From the NCBI RefSeq assembly GCF_002811925.1, contig NZ_NPDS01000009.1, forward strand, positions 1 to 32,500: a stretch of 32,500 nucleotides of DNA. Reading direction: 5' to 3'. The position numbers and the translations under genes were made by a program. The notes under the pieces are model-generated. The model was not told the DNA's origin and made no database searches. It was given only the letters and a program-made list of their open reading frames with translations. Below are positions 9,111-28,813 of the stretch, one piece after another. The number at the start of each line of letters is the position of its first letter. The stretch's first letter is position 1. This DNA comes from Leptospira barantonii. GTDB lineage: Bacteria > Spirochaetota > Leptospiria > Leptospirales > Leptospiraceae.

Positions 9111-10348
9111 TGTTGTTTATCGCAATCAGACAGATGCTCGTGCGGGGCAAACAAACCATAACGACCCTTTCTGGAATCGTTTTGGGAACCGCGGCGTTTA
9201 TCATCATCTCCGGTGTTCTTCTCGGGTTCAGGGGTTATCTTGTGGATCAGTTGATCAACGCGGATTGTCACGTTCGAATCAGTCCGAGACAGGAGATCAT
9301 TCTTCCCACTTCAATGGACGATCTGTTTCCGGGCGAAAACGTGTTCTGGCTTTCACCTCCTTCGGGCAAACGAGGTTCCACTCATTTGAACAACGCAACT
9401 CTTTGGTATGAACGATTGGAACAAGACAAGGAAGTCCAAGCGTATTCTCCCCAAGTGAGCGGAAGAATTTTTCTCTTTTCGGGAGCGAATCAGGAATCCG
9501 GAAAAATCATAGGAATCATTCCTTCCAAACAGGTTTTGATCACGCCCCTTGCGGATTACATCACGGAAGGAAGCGTGGATTCTCTCTCTGCGGGAAACAG
9601 AATCGTTCTCGGAGACGGTCTCGCGAAACTTCTCGGACTCGGATTGAACAAAACGGTTTGGGTGACTTCGGGACTTCAGGAAAAAACTCCGTTCCGAATT
9701 TCGGGAATCTTTCGTTCCGGAAACAAGGCTCTGGATGACAGCGTCGCCTACGGACTGTTATCCGAAATTCAATTGTTGACCGGACAATCCGGAATGATCA
9801 CGGATATCGCGGTACGTCTTAAGGACGTGAACCGTTCCTTGTCGAAAGCGGAAGAATGGAGAAGTTTAGGGGACGAGAAGGTTTTGAGCTGGCAAGAGGC
9901 GAACTCGAGCTTCTTCGCGATCTTCAAACTACAGGACGCGATCCGATATTCCATGACCGCGGCCATTCTTACGGTTGCCGGATTTGGAATATACAATATT
10001 TTGAATGTAATCATCAATCAGAAAAAAAGGGAAATCGCGATTCTTCGTTCCATCGGATACAGACCGAAAGAGGTTTTGATGATTTTTTTACTCCAGGGAT
10101 TGATCCTAGGAATCACCGGAGGTATTATCGGACTACTGGTTGGCTTTTTGGTTTGTTTGAGAATCGAGTCGCTTCCGTTTACGAATCCTCTTTTTTCCGC
10201 AGGCGCCGGAACGATGGTGATCTCATTCGCACCCACGATCTACTTACAGGCGTTCTTACAGTCTATGGTCGCCACTTTGATCGCGAGTTGGATTCCCGCA
10301 AGATCCGCGGGAAAACTTTCGCCGATCGAAATCATAAGGGGAGAATAG
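9110..10348 (+). CDS. ABC transporter permease, FtsX/MacB family
   Basis: 412 aa with the MacB/LolC-like plan: one membrane helix near the N-terminus (about residues 17-40), a long periplasmic domain (about 45-275), then three membrane helices (about 283-305, 325-352, 370-395) in the FtsX domain. The [19 protein letters not shown] segment after the second helix is the family's cytoplasmic coupling helix. The C-terminus ends [14 protein letters not shown], typical of this family. Works with the fusion protein upstream and ATPase downstream as a mechanotransmission-type exporter. Cargo is not evident from the sequence. Confidence 0.9.
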   Translation: MLFIAIRQMLVRGKQTITTLSGIVLGTAAFIIISGVLLGFRGYLVDQLINADCHVRISPRQEIILPTSMDDLFPGENVFWLSPPSGKRGSTHLNNATLWYERLEQDKEVQAYSPQVSGRIFLFSGANQESGKIIGIIPSKQVLITPLADYITEGSVDSLSAGNRIVLGDGLAKLLGLGLNKTVWVTSGLQEKTPFRISGIFRSGNKALDDSVAYGLLSEIQLLTGQSGMITDIAVRLKDVNRSLSKAEEWRSLGDEKVLSWQEANSSFFAIFKLQDAIRYSMTAAILTVAGFGIYNILNVIINQKKREIAILRSIGYRPKEVLMIFLLQGLILGITGGIIGLLVGFLVCLRIESLPFTNPLFSAGAGTMVISFAPTIYLQAFLQSMVATLIASWIPARSAGKLSPIEIIRGE

Positions 10349-10349
10349 G

Positions 10350-11066
10350 ATGCGGATGCAAATCGCAAATCACGGTGGAATCTCCGTGAACGATCTAAGA
10401 AAGACGTTCGGAACTTCCGAGATCATCAAGGGAGTCAGTCTCGAAATCGAAGACGGGGACTACGTTTCCTTAACCGGGAAATCGGGTTCGGGAAAAAGTA
10501 CACTCCTATATATGATCAGTTCCTTGGATCCCCCGAGCGCGGGAACGATCGAGATCGGAGGAAAGAATATCTATAAAATGGACGAAGAGGAAATCCACGA
10601 GTTTAGAAACAAAAGGATGGGGTTTATCTTTCAGTTCCATTATTTATTGCCCGAGTTCACCGCGCTTGAAAACGTTCTGATGCCCGCGAGAAAGGCCGGG
10701 CTTTTGAAGGAAACTCAGAGTTACGCGGAACATCTTTTGGAGGAGTTCGATCTTAAGGATCGAATGGATTACAGGATCAACCGTCTTTCCGGCGGTCAAG
10801 CACAGAGGGTCGCGATCGCTCGCGCGCTCGTGATGAATCCGAAGTACATATTCGCGGACGAACCCACGGGAGCTTTGGATTCCGCAAACACCAAGGTTGT
10901 TATGAACATTCTGGAGAAGGTGAATCGTGAAACCAAAACCACCATTCTTGTGGTGACTCACGATACCGATTTCGCCTCCAAAACCAAAAGACAGATTCAT
11001 CTCGTGGATGGAAGAGTGGTTTCCTTGAAGGAATTCGAAGCTCAAAAAAAGAAATCGAAAGGTTGA
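10350..11066 (+). CDS. ABC transporter ATP-binding protein, MacB/LolD type
   Basis: 238 aa nucleotide-binding domain. Walker A is GKSGSGKST (about residues 44-52), the Q-loop is [18 protein letters not shown], the signature is [15 protein letters not shown], Walker B is [12 protein letters not shown] and the switch His lies in VVTHD. The [11 protein letters not shown] segment is typical of the LolD/MacB/FtsE subfamily that partners FtsX-type permeases. GGGGAG lies 6 nt before the chosen ATG, one base after the permease stop; a second in-frame ATG two codons on is less well placed. Last gene of the tetR-mfp-permease-ATPase operon. The short run to the next gene shows no clear terminator. Confidence 0.93.
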   Translation: MRMQIANHGGISVNDLRKTFGTSEIIKGVSLEIEDGDYVSLTGKSGSGKSTLLYMISSLDPPSAGTIEIGGKNIYKMDEEEIHEFRNKRMGFIFQFHYLLPEFTALENVLMPARKAGLLKETQSYAEHLLEEFDLKDRMDYRINRLSGGQAQRVAIARALVMNPKYIFADEPTGALDSANTKVVMNILEKVNRETKTTILVVTHDTDFASKTKRQIHLVDGRVVSLKEFEAQKKKSKG

Positions 11067-11138
11067 GGGTCGCTTTAATATTTGAGAGAAAAAATTTTCA
11101 GATAGGCTTTAAAAGTCCCGTCTTCGATTCTACGTTTT

Positions 11139-12374
<1,236 letters not shown>

Positions 12375-12422
12375 ATACAAACGTGTCGTTTAAACGATTC
12401 GGCGTAAAAAACAATCGAAAAC

Positions 12423-12451
12423 TTGACAATGCACGAAAATCGTGCTTTGAT
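12423..12451 (+). promoter_or_regulatory. vapBC promoter with operator in the spacer
   Basis: TTGACA (12423-12428) and TTTGAT (12446-12451) are separated by 17 nt. The spacer contains the perfect inverted repeat GCACGA-AAA-TCGTGC at 12431-12445. Binding of a ribbon-helix-helix antitoxin there would block RNA polymerase. The predicted start site is at or next to the ATG at 12458. Confidence 0.65.
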
Positions 12452-12457
12452 CGAATT

Positions 12458-12676
12458 ATGAAGAATATTACCTTTAGAGCCGACGATCGATTGCTTGAAA
12501 AGGCAAGATTGCGTGCCGCAGGCGAGAAGAAATCCTTAGCGGAAGTTTTTAATGAATTTCTTAAGAATTATTCGAACTCCGTTAAAGACGTTTCCGATTA
12601 CGAAAATCTTCTGCAAAAATTAAATTACGTCAAGGTGGGTCGAAAATTTTCTCGGGACGAAATGAATGAAAGATAA
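12458..12676 (+). CDS. vapB: VapB-like ribbon-helix-helix antitoxin
   Basis: 72 aa from the chosen start. The N-terminus reads MKNITFRADDRLLEKARLRA, a beta strand then two helices as in MetJ/Arc ribbon-helix-helix antitoxins; the C-terminal half should bind and neutralise the toxin. The open frame extends upstream to a GTG at 12383, but that would place the promoter and its operator inside the coding region, so the ATG at 12458 is preferred. No Shine-Dalgarno precedes it, and the -10 box ends 6 nt before the ATG, suggesting a leaderless message. It overlaps the toxin gene by 11 nt. Confidence 0.8.
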   Translation: MKNITFRADDRLLEKARLRAAGEKKSLAEVFNEFLKNYSNSVKDVSDYENLLQKLNYVKVGRKFSRDEMNER

Positions 12677-13109
12677 GATATTTTTGGATACGAATCTGTT
12701 CATTTATAACTTTGACTTAGAAGACAAAGTGAAACACGAAAAGTCGAAAGAGATTGTTTCTATCGCATTGACGGAGAGTAACTACGTAATCAGTTATCAA
12801 GTGATTCAAGAATTCTCCAATGTCGCTTTAAAAAAATTTCAAGTGCCGCTGAAATCCAAGGATTTGGAAATTTATTTGAAAAGAGTCATGTTTCCTTTGT
12901 GTAGCGTTTATTATTCGAACGAGAATATTCTGAAGGCGATTGAAATCAGGGAAAGATACAAACTTTCCTTTTATGATTCCGTTCTTATCGGTTCCGCCAT
13001 CGAGTCCGATTGTAAGATACTCTTAAGCGAAGATCTGCAGGATGGACTGAAGATCCAAGGTTTGCAGATCACAAATCCCTTTCGTTCTTCGGTAAAAAAG
13101 AAGAAATAA
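12666..13109 (+). CDS. vapC: VapC-like PIN-domain ribonuclease toxin
   Basis: 147 aa PIN domain with the acidic set complete: Asp8 in FLDTNLFIY, Glu49 in QEFSN, Asp104 in YDSVLIGSA and Asp123 in LSEDLQDG. These coordinate Mg2+/Mn2+ for RNA cleavage; VapC toxins usually cut tRNA or rRNA. The ATG overlaps the antitoxin's last codons (translational coupling), the standard order for VapBC. The C-terminus ends in a short lysine run. All catalytic residues are present, so the toxin is probably active. Confidence 0.88.
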   Translation: MKDKIFLDTNLFIYNFDLEDKVKHEKSKEIVSIALTESNYVISYQVIQEFSNVALKKFQVPLKSKDLEIYLKRVMFPLCSVYYSNENILKAIEIRERYKLSFYDSVLIGSAIESDCKILLSEDLQDGLKIQGLQITNPFRSSVKKKK

Positions 13110-13401
13110 ACTTCTTGATGTTCCTCGCAATACTTCCAAATCGCTAACACTGGCTGGACGCACCTTATCTTTCTTCGAATCGTTCCACAAAAGGTTACAC
13201 TCCATTCTTCGAAAAAATACATTCAAAAAAACGAATTTGATGGAACGCTTTCAAAATTTTCAGAAACCGCAAACATCGTTTCGTAAAAATAAAAACGCAA
13301 CGCAGTAACCTTTTCAAAAACGAGGCGAAGACCAAAACAAAGATTCGATCGATTGCCGATTTATAGATCGTGTCTTAACTTATTTTTGGAGAATGAAGTT
13401 T
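13110..13401. other. Intergenic region after vapC
   Basis: 292 bp, AT-rich, with several A-runs. No convincing gene, strong hairpin or repeat was found. A - strand frame crossing it (12971-13222) is mostly a shadow of vapC and has no ribosome-binding site. The right end should hold the promoter of the membrane protein at 13402. Confidence 0.5.
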
Positions 13402-13791
13402 ATGTTCGGAGTTTGGGGATCTCAATCGAGTTTGTTTTTGTATGTTCTTGTTGCCGGAACTTTTTTCGTGTTCGCGCTTCCAATGTTTTTGGTTCCTCTG
13501 CGTTGGGCGGCGACCTTGGGTTGGGAAATTCCCGGACAGAATCACTTGTCCATTTATTACGGACGTTGTCTTGCGAGCGTGATGGCCGTTTTGTGTTATA
13601 TGGGTTTCGTCGCGGCCGGCAACCCCACGGTTCAGCCGTTCTATTTTAACATTCTTCTTGGTTGTTTTGGATTGATGATTGTCGTGCACGCTTACGGAGG
13701 AATTCGAAAAATTCAACCCCTCAGCGAAACGATCGAAACCGGTTTTTGGCTGATTCTTTTTTTTGCGGCCCTTTTGTTTTATCCGATTTAA
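13402..13791 (+). CDS. Small four-helix membrane protein, unknown function
   Basis: 129 aa from the chosen start. Four hydrophobic helices cover about residues 8-33, 48-68, 78-98 and 110-128, with a conserved-looking amphipathic stretch (RWAATLGWEIPGQNHLSIYYGR) between the first two. The frame also has an ATG at 13393, but GGAGA at 13388-13392 abuts it; the ATG at 13402 has GGAG at a normal 10-nt distance and is preferred. Convergent with the prepilin peptidase gene. No family recognised with confidence. Confidence 0.75.
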   Translation: MFGVWGSQSSLFLYVLVAGTFFVFALPMFLVPLRWAATLGWEIPGQNHLSIYYGRCLASVMAVLCYMGFVAAGNPTVQPFYFNILLGCFGLMIVVHAYGGIRKIQPLSETIETGFWLILFFAALLFYPI

Positions 13792-13861
13792 GGGAGAATG
13801 GAAATCGGCGCTCTTTGATCTCATTCGTGTCGATCTTTTTGAAAAAGAAAAACGTTAAGTA

Positions 13862-14713
13862 TCACCGGGAATTTGAATATTCAGAAAAGATTGTAAACGG
13901 CAGAACCCCGGAATCAAAAAGAATCTTACTCAAAAACGTAAGAATCAAACCGATCCCGAAATACAAACCCATAGGGATCGGGGTTCTTCTTATACTTTTT
14001 CCTTTTTCGCGTAGAACGATCGTAAAAAGAACCGCGGGGATGTAGGACGCATTTAGAAAAAACATCCACCAAGGATGACCTGCGATCATCGCGTAAACGG
14101 GAGCGAACAAAACGTCACCGAAACCGATTCCACCCGGAAAGAAAAAATACAAAACGACAAACGCGGAAAGAAAACCGCCGAACACGAACAATTCGTTCAG
14201 ACCCGGAAGTTTTCCGTTTAAAAGATAAACGGAACCCAGACCGAACAAAAGAATCCAGGGAAGATTCTCATAATCCAAAGAAAAATGGATCGCGTCCGTG
14301 ATGCAGGAAATCAAAAGATGACCGCACAAAAAAAGAAAAACAAAACTGAATGCCGGATTTTTCGTTAACAAAAAACAAAACACAAACACGCAGACGAAAG
14401 CGAATTCGATCAGGGGAAACAGAGGATTGATTCTTCCTTTACAGAATTTGCATATACCTTTCGAGATCAAAAAGCCGATGACGGGAAGCAGTTCCGGATA
14501 ACGAATTTCCTTGTCGCAGTGATCGCAGGAACTCGGATGTGTGAAGATCCGTTTCCATTTTTGAAAAACGGAAAGCGATTTTCTATGTTTGCCGTAGTAG
14601 ACGTCCAAGATTCGAAAGCCTAGGGTAACGTAAAAACTTCCCAGGGAAGCCGCGCCTAAACTTCCGAAACTTAAGAACAACCAAAAATGAAAAGATTCAG
14701 GCAAGCTCTGCAA
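13862..14713 (-). CDS. Prepilin peptidase / N-methyltransferase (A24 family)
   Basis: 283 aa, type IV prepilin peptidase (PilD/GspO family). The N-terminal cytoplasmic loop has the paired zinc-binding motifs CDHC (63-66) and CKFC (88-91). The two catalytic aspartates are in CITDAIH (Asp140) and GGIGFGD (Asp200), and seven to eight membrane helices are predicted. It cleaves and N-methylates type IV pilin-like or type II secretion pseudopilin precursors. The putative TTG start at 14713 lies inside the end of the upstream aminotransferase gene (17-nt overlap) without a clear ribosome-binding site, so start position is uncertain and translation is probably coupled. No pilin or secretion genes are adjacent. 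Confidence 0.88.
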   Translation of the reverse strand: MQSLPESFHFWLFLSFGSLGAASLGSFYVTLGFRILDVYYGKHRKSLSVFQKWKRIFTHPSSCDHCDKEIRYPELLPVIGFLISKGICKFCKGRINPLFPLIEFAFVCVFVFCFLLTKNPAFSFVFLFLCGHLLISCITDAIHFSLDYENLPWILLFGLGSVYLLNGKLPGLNELFVFGGFLSAFVVLYFFFPGGIGFGDVLFAPVYAMIAGHPWWMFFLNASYIPAVLFTIVLREKGKSIRRTPIPMGLYFGIGLILTFLSKILFDSGVLPFTIFSEYSNSR

Positions 14714-15809
14714 GCGCGGAGATTCCTCGTTTCAGATTCTCCCATTCGGATGCGAAACTGATTCGAATGTAATTTTTGGAATCGGCGAAGATATAACCCG
14801 GAACAAGGATCAGTTCTTTTTCTTTGATCGCCCTGAGAATAAAGTCGTCGTCCTTTTCCTTAATCTTGATGAAGAAGTAAAACGCGCCCTCGCTTTTCGA
14901 AACCTCGTAACGATCCTTTAAGGATTCGTAGACGAAATCCCTTTTTTCCTTATAGTCCGCGATGTAAGAACTCATGTCCGTTTTCAGAGCTTCGAGTCCC
15001 ATCCACTGAGTTACGGAAGGAGCGCAAACCAGCGTATACTGTTGCAAAGTAGTTAACGCTTTTATAATGGGTTCGGGACCCAAAATCGAGGACAAACGAA
15101 GTCCAGTCATGCTGTATGTTTTGGAAAAACCGGAAAGAGTGATCGCCTTATCGTAAAACGACCCCGCCGAAATGAATTTTTTATCGTAGTCGAAAAGTTC
15201 GTAAATTTCGTCGGAGATCAAATACGCTCCGGTTTTTTCCGCGAGATCGGCTAACGCTTCGAGTTGTTTGCGGGAAAGAATTTTCCCGGTAGGATTCGAC
15301 GGGGAAGAATAGATGATGATCTTCAGTTTTTTATTCGCAAATTCTTTGAGAGCTTCGGGCTCGAAAGACTCGTGAACCGAATTCATCTTTCCGCCGTAGA
15401 TTTTGATATATGCGGGATACATTAAGAAGTGCGGAGTTACGACCAAACATTCGTCGCCTTCGTTTAACAACGCGTTAAAAAGAAGTAAGAACGCGGAGCT
15501 GATTCCGGAAGTGACTAGAATTCTTTCCGGGGTCGCATAAGAAATTCCGTTTACGTTTTTATATTTTTCGGCGAGCGCGCTTCTTAACTCGGGAATTCCA
15601 CCGGTAAGAGTGTATGCGGTTTTGCCGTCTTTCAGGGCCTTACAACCCGCTTCGATAATGTTAGGAGGACATGGAAAATGAGGTTGTCCGATGGAAAGAT
15701 TGATCGGGTTCTTCAAGGTGCCTGCAAGTTCGAAGGCTTTGCGGATGGCGGAAGTATCCAGACCTTGGATACGATTGGCTAAAACATATTCTAACGTACT
15801 CTGACTCAT
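14697..15809 (-). CDS. Class I/II PLP-dependent aminotransferase
   Basis: 370 aa fold-type I aminotransferase. Recognisable are NLSIGQPHFPCP at the N-terminus, YTLTGGIPELRSALAEKY, SSPSNPTGK (substrate/PLP Asn region), ISDEIYELFDYD (PLP-ring Asp) and SGFSKTYSMTGLRL with the Schiff-base lysine at about residue 229. The set resembles aspartate/aromatic aminotransferases, but the amino-acid specificity cannot be read. AAGGAT lies 6 nt before the ATG. Precedes the prepilin peptidase in an overlapping pair that looks like coincidental operon packing. Divergent from the AAA/VWA gene. Confidence 0.9.
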   Translation of the reverse strand: MSQSTLEYVLANRIQGLDTSAIRKAFELAGTLKNPINLSIGQPHFPCPPNIIEAGCKALKDGKTAYTLTGGIPELRSALAEKYKNVNGISYATPERILVTSGISSAFLLLFNALLNEGDECLVVTPHFLMYPAYIKIYGGKMNSVHESFEPEALKEFANKKLKIIIYSSPSNPTGKILSRKQLEALADLAEKTGAYLISDEIYELFDYDKKFISAGSFYDKAITLSGFSKTYSMTGLRLSSILGPEPIIKALTTLQQYTLVCAPSVTQWMGLEALKTDMSSYIADYKEKRDFVYESLKDRYEVSKSEGAFYFFIKIKEKDDDFILRAIKEKELILVPGYIFADSKNYIRISFASEWENLKRGISALAELA

Positions 15810-15885
15810 ACTTAATCCTTTTTGAAATTCTGATGCTGGAGAACCACTGCAAAACTTCTTTCTAAAAAGAATCTTCTCGAAAAGT

Positions 15886-15913
15886 TAATTTGAATGTCAA
15901 ACCATTCAAATTA
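15886..15913. promoter_or_regulatory. Perfect 11-bp inverted repeat between divergent genes
   Basis: TAATTTGAATG and CATTCAAATTA are exact reverse complements with a TCAAAC spacer. It sits 77 bp from the aminotransferase start and 54 bp from the AAA/VWA start. The AT-rich arms make a DNA operator more likely than a terminator. Confidence 0.5.
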
Positions 15914-15967
15914 CAGTTTGGCAGGAATTGAGGTTGCCAGAGGATTCTAGGGGAGAAAGGTTGAGTC

Positions 15968-19000
<3,033 letters not shown>

Positions 19001-19081
19001 TCCGAAATAGAACGGTTCCGAAAAAAATCCGGGCCGTAGCGGAAAAGAAAACCGTCCACGAAGTCGGTTTAATAAAGTAAG

Positions 19082-19564
<483 letters not shown>

Positions 19565-19588
19565 GTGGCGCACTGAATCAAGGAATCT

Positions 19589-22459
<2,871 letters not shown>

Positions 22460-22476
22460 GGATGTGTTGAACTCGG

Positions 22477-22506
22477 CAAAAACGCTCTCTACGGATCGCG
22501 TTTTTG
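22477..22506 (+). terminator. Terminator of the smpB-der-plsY operon
   Basis: CAAAAACGC and GCGTTTTTG form a perfect nine-pair stem with a 12-nt loop, 18 nt after the last stop codon. The T5 run is within the 3' arm, so strength is moderate, and the A-run on the 5' side would let it work on the opposite strand too. Confidence 0.6.
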
Positions 22507-22572
22507 AATTCGGATTCTGCTTTACAAAGTTCTAATTTCGTGTCCGATTGAACAAAAAGGAAATTCGCAGTC

Positions 22573-22785
22573 ATGATGAAAGAAATTAATTTCGCACTTC
22601 AAAGTTCGACGGGAGCCAGGCAGTTCTCCAAGTCGGAATTTACGATTCGTAACATGCCCGATCGTCTTCATCCTCTTTCCGATTTGGAAAGTGTGAATTC
22701 CGGGGCGAGAAACATCGCAAAGGTCGGAGTCAACACGGACGATCAAGCCGTACGACGCGGTTATCTGATCGACTTAAACGCCTGA
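22573..22785 (+). CDS. Possible small protein of 70 aa
   Basis: Soluble 70-residue frame with normal amino-acid mix and host-like codon use (GTAACATGCCCGATCGTCTT style). AAGG lies 12 nt before the first ATG and 15 nt before the second (22576), so the ribosome-binding site is weak. It stands alone between the operon terminator and a hairpin. No family recognised; the product could be real or chance. Confidence 0.45.
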   Translation: MMKEINFALQSSTGARQFSKSEFTIRNMPDRLHPLSDLESVNSGARNIAKVGVNTDDQAVRRGYLIDLNA

Positions 22786-22860
22786 TCGCGGAAGTCGCTT
22801 AACAAAAGCCTCAACAAAATTCGCAAAGCCGTGTTCGCTTTCGCGCAAAAAATACCGATT

Positions 22861-22897
22861 CCTCGGTTATCCAATCAAATTGATGGATAAACCGAGG
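22861..22897 (+). promoter_or_regulatory. Long hairpin containing the ribosome-binding site of the next gene
   Basis: Arms 22861-22873 (CCTCGGTTATCCA) and 22884-22897 (TGGATAAACCGAGG) pair with one bulged A, and the inner ATCAA/TTGAT can extend the stem. The 3' end is GAGG, 8 nt before the TTG start at 22906. It may serve as a terminator for the small ORF upstream (TTCTTCTCTT follows), as a translation switch, or both. Confidence 0.55.
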
Positions 22898-22905
22898 TTC
22901 TTCTC

Positions 22906-23265
22906 TTGAACTATCAACGTCTTGAAAAAATAGGAACTATTTCCAGTTACATCGCTATTGTCCAATTCGGACTTTTGTTGATGTATATCTATGTCCCGGC
23001 TCTGAAAACCGATTGGGTCGAACAACACATAGCTCCCGTATTCGCAAGCGTTCTCATTTTTTCGGGTGGTCTGTTTTTATCCACGACCTTAGGGATCAAT
23101 TTGATCCGTTCCGGAGAATTAGAAATATCGCATATTTTCGTTTCTACTCCGGTTCCAAAACCCATCGCGAGACTTATCGGATGCGGTTTTCTTCTGATGG
23201 GTGCAATGGGAATTCTAATGGGTTTGTTAACATTCCCCGTTTATCTAACGTTTTTGTTTCAATGA
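22906..23265 (+). CDS. Small membrane protein with three or four hydrophobic helices, unknown
   Basis: 119 aa. Hydrophobic segments cover about residues 14-31, 44-64 and 90-117 (the last may be a helical pair). A short charged loop (IRSGELEISHIF) follows the second. The start is TTG with GAGG 8 nt upstream; the next in-frame Met (residue 26) would cut into the first helix, so TTG is preferred. The GAGG is inside a stable hairpin. Followed by a good terminator. No family recognised. Confidence 0.7.
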   Translation: MNYQRLEKIGTISSYIAIVQFGLLLMYIYVPALKTDWVEQHIAPVFASVLIFSGGLFLSTTLGINLIRSGELEISHIFVSTPVPKPIARLIGCGFLLMGAMGILMGLLTFPVYLTFLFQ

Positions 23266-23268
23266 GAT

Positions 23269-23304
23269 AGGCGATCAATGGATTCGTTGATCCGCCTCGT
23301 TTTC
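23269..23304 (+). terminator. Terminator between convergent genes
   Basis: Arms AGGCGATCAA (23269-23278) and TTGATCCGCCT (23287-23297) pair with a single bulged C; CGTTTTC follows on the + strand. It lies 3 nt after the stop of the 22906 gene and 15 nt before the DUF115 stop, so it may serve both. Confidence 0.65.
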
Positions 23305-23311
23305 GAAACTT

Positions 23312-25155
<1,844 letters not shown>

Positions 25156-25233
25156 TGCATTCTAATCCCTGCCCAAATCTGGTCAATTGGAAACATCTTT
25201 CCGGAACAATCGGAAACGAAAAACACAAAAACT

Positions 25234-28008
<2,775 letters not shown>

Positions 28009-28107
28009 AAACCGTCCCTTTCGTTTCGTGTTTCAATAAATTCTTTCTTAGATCGAAATCGTTTTCGGAAGCATTGGTTGTTCTGGCCATTGTCGTTGGT
28101 TCAGGTT

Positions 28108-28128
28108 GAGGCTTGTCGCCTCCTTTTT
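28108..28128 (+). terminator. Probable smc terminator
   Basis: GAGGC-TTGTC-GCCTC followed by CTTTTT. The stem is short (five pairs) but GC-rich and has the expected T-run. It lies 100 nt after the smc stop and just before the convergent DUF1564 stop. Confidence 0.5.
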
Positions 28129-28131
28129 GGT

Positions 28132-28680
28132 TTATTCTTGATAATGATGTAGTATATCTTCCGCGGTTAAGAATCGAATCGGGTTTGGTATGAATTCGAG
28201 CGTCTTTGTAATCCGGTTTTGGACAAGATCTAAGTTCCAGATATAACTGTAAGAATCTTGAAAGGTGGGACATCCTACATTCATTGTTTCATCGATAGAA
28301 TTTCCGACGCCGGATTCATCGAGCCAAATCATATAGTTCACCAAAAAACAACGTGAAACTCCGTGTGCGGCGGCAATAACACCTAAAATCGCCCAAACTC
28401 CGGTGTCGATTCTCATGTTCAAACGAACCAGTTTTCCAACGTCCCTTTGATACAAAGTTTTCCGCGCGTTGGCATTGATTCTTTTCTTAGAAATCAAAAA
28501 TTTTTGATATCTTCGCAAAAGAGGAAGAATTCTTTTCGGAAGAAGTTTCCGTTTTTCCGGTGTTAAATTCTGCAAATAACTTTCCGGAAAGAGAATCGTT
28601 TCAACATTCGAACGCTCAGAGCCGCTTGGAACCAGAATCGATTGAATTTTTTGATCGATGTCGAGATAGATAGCCGCCAT
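28132..28680 (-). CDS. DUF1564 family protein
   Basis: 182 aa. Recognised from [53 protein letters not shown] and [19 protein letters not shown], all hallmarks of the leptospiral DUF1564 family, which is often present in several paralogues per genome. The basic helical first half and the ribbon-like segment before the RIDTG stretch suggest nucleic-acid binding, but no function is established. Divergent from thiG. Confidence 0.85.
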   Translation of the reverse strand: MAAIYLDIDQKIQSILVPSGSERSNVETILFPESYLQNLTPEKRKLLPKRILPLLRRYQKFLISKKRINANARKTLYQRDVGKLVRLNMRIDTGVWAILGVIAAAHGVSRCFLVNYMIWLDESGVGNSIDETMNVGCPTFQDSYSYIWNLDLVQNRITKTLEFIPNPIRFLTAEDILHHYQE

Positions 28681-28749
28681 ATCCGATACGGTTTCGAGAA
28701 CCTTCGACGCGTACGCATTCTCGTTGAAAAATTTAATAAAAAAAGAAAA

Positions 28750-28782
28750 CCGTCAAGCGCACGGATGTAAGGATCTTGACGG
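28750..28782 (+). promoter_or_regulatory. Leader hairpin before thiG
   Basis: CCGTCAAG and CTTGACGG pair perfectly across a 17-nt loop, ending 31 nt before the thiG ATG. It is not a TPP riboswitch: the conserved CTGAGA and GAACCTGAT type segments are absent. Function unknown. Confidence 0.4.
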
Positions 28783-28813
28783 CGCGGGGATTCCTGAAGA
28801 TTTCTACAGAAGA

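Noticed and set aside
12383..12457. Upstream extension of the VapB antitoxin to a GTG
   Set aside because: It would translate through the TTGACA...TTTGAT promoter and its inverted repeat, and the added residues do not look like a ribbon-helix-helix start.
12383..13109. Recent insertion of vapBC as a mobile island
   Set aside because: No flanking direct repeats, integrase, or tRNA target were seen, and codon use is like the neighbours.
12971..13226. Two - strand frames after vapC, considered as a remnant gene
   Set aside because: Mostly antisense to vapC, with Phe/Lys runs from the AT-rich sequence, and no start signals.
19001..19081. Searched the flanks of smpB for tmRNA (ssrA)
   Set aside because: No alanine-tRNA-like ends or tag-encoding stretch could be recognised; the gaps around smpB are too short.
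25192..25212. Short inverted repeat TTTCCG-N7-CGGAAA before smc
   Set aside because: Six-bp arms only; no supporting promoter element or second copy.
28683..28813. TPP riboswitch upstream of thiG
   Set aside because: The conserved CTGAGA and following TPP-aptamer segments are absent; only a simple hairpin is present.
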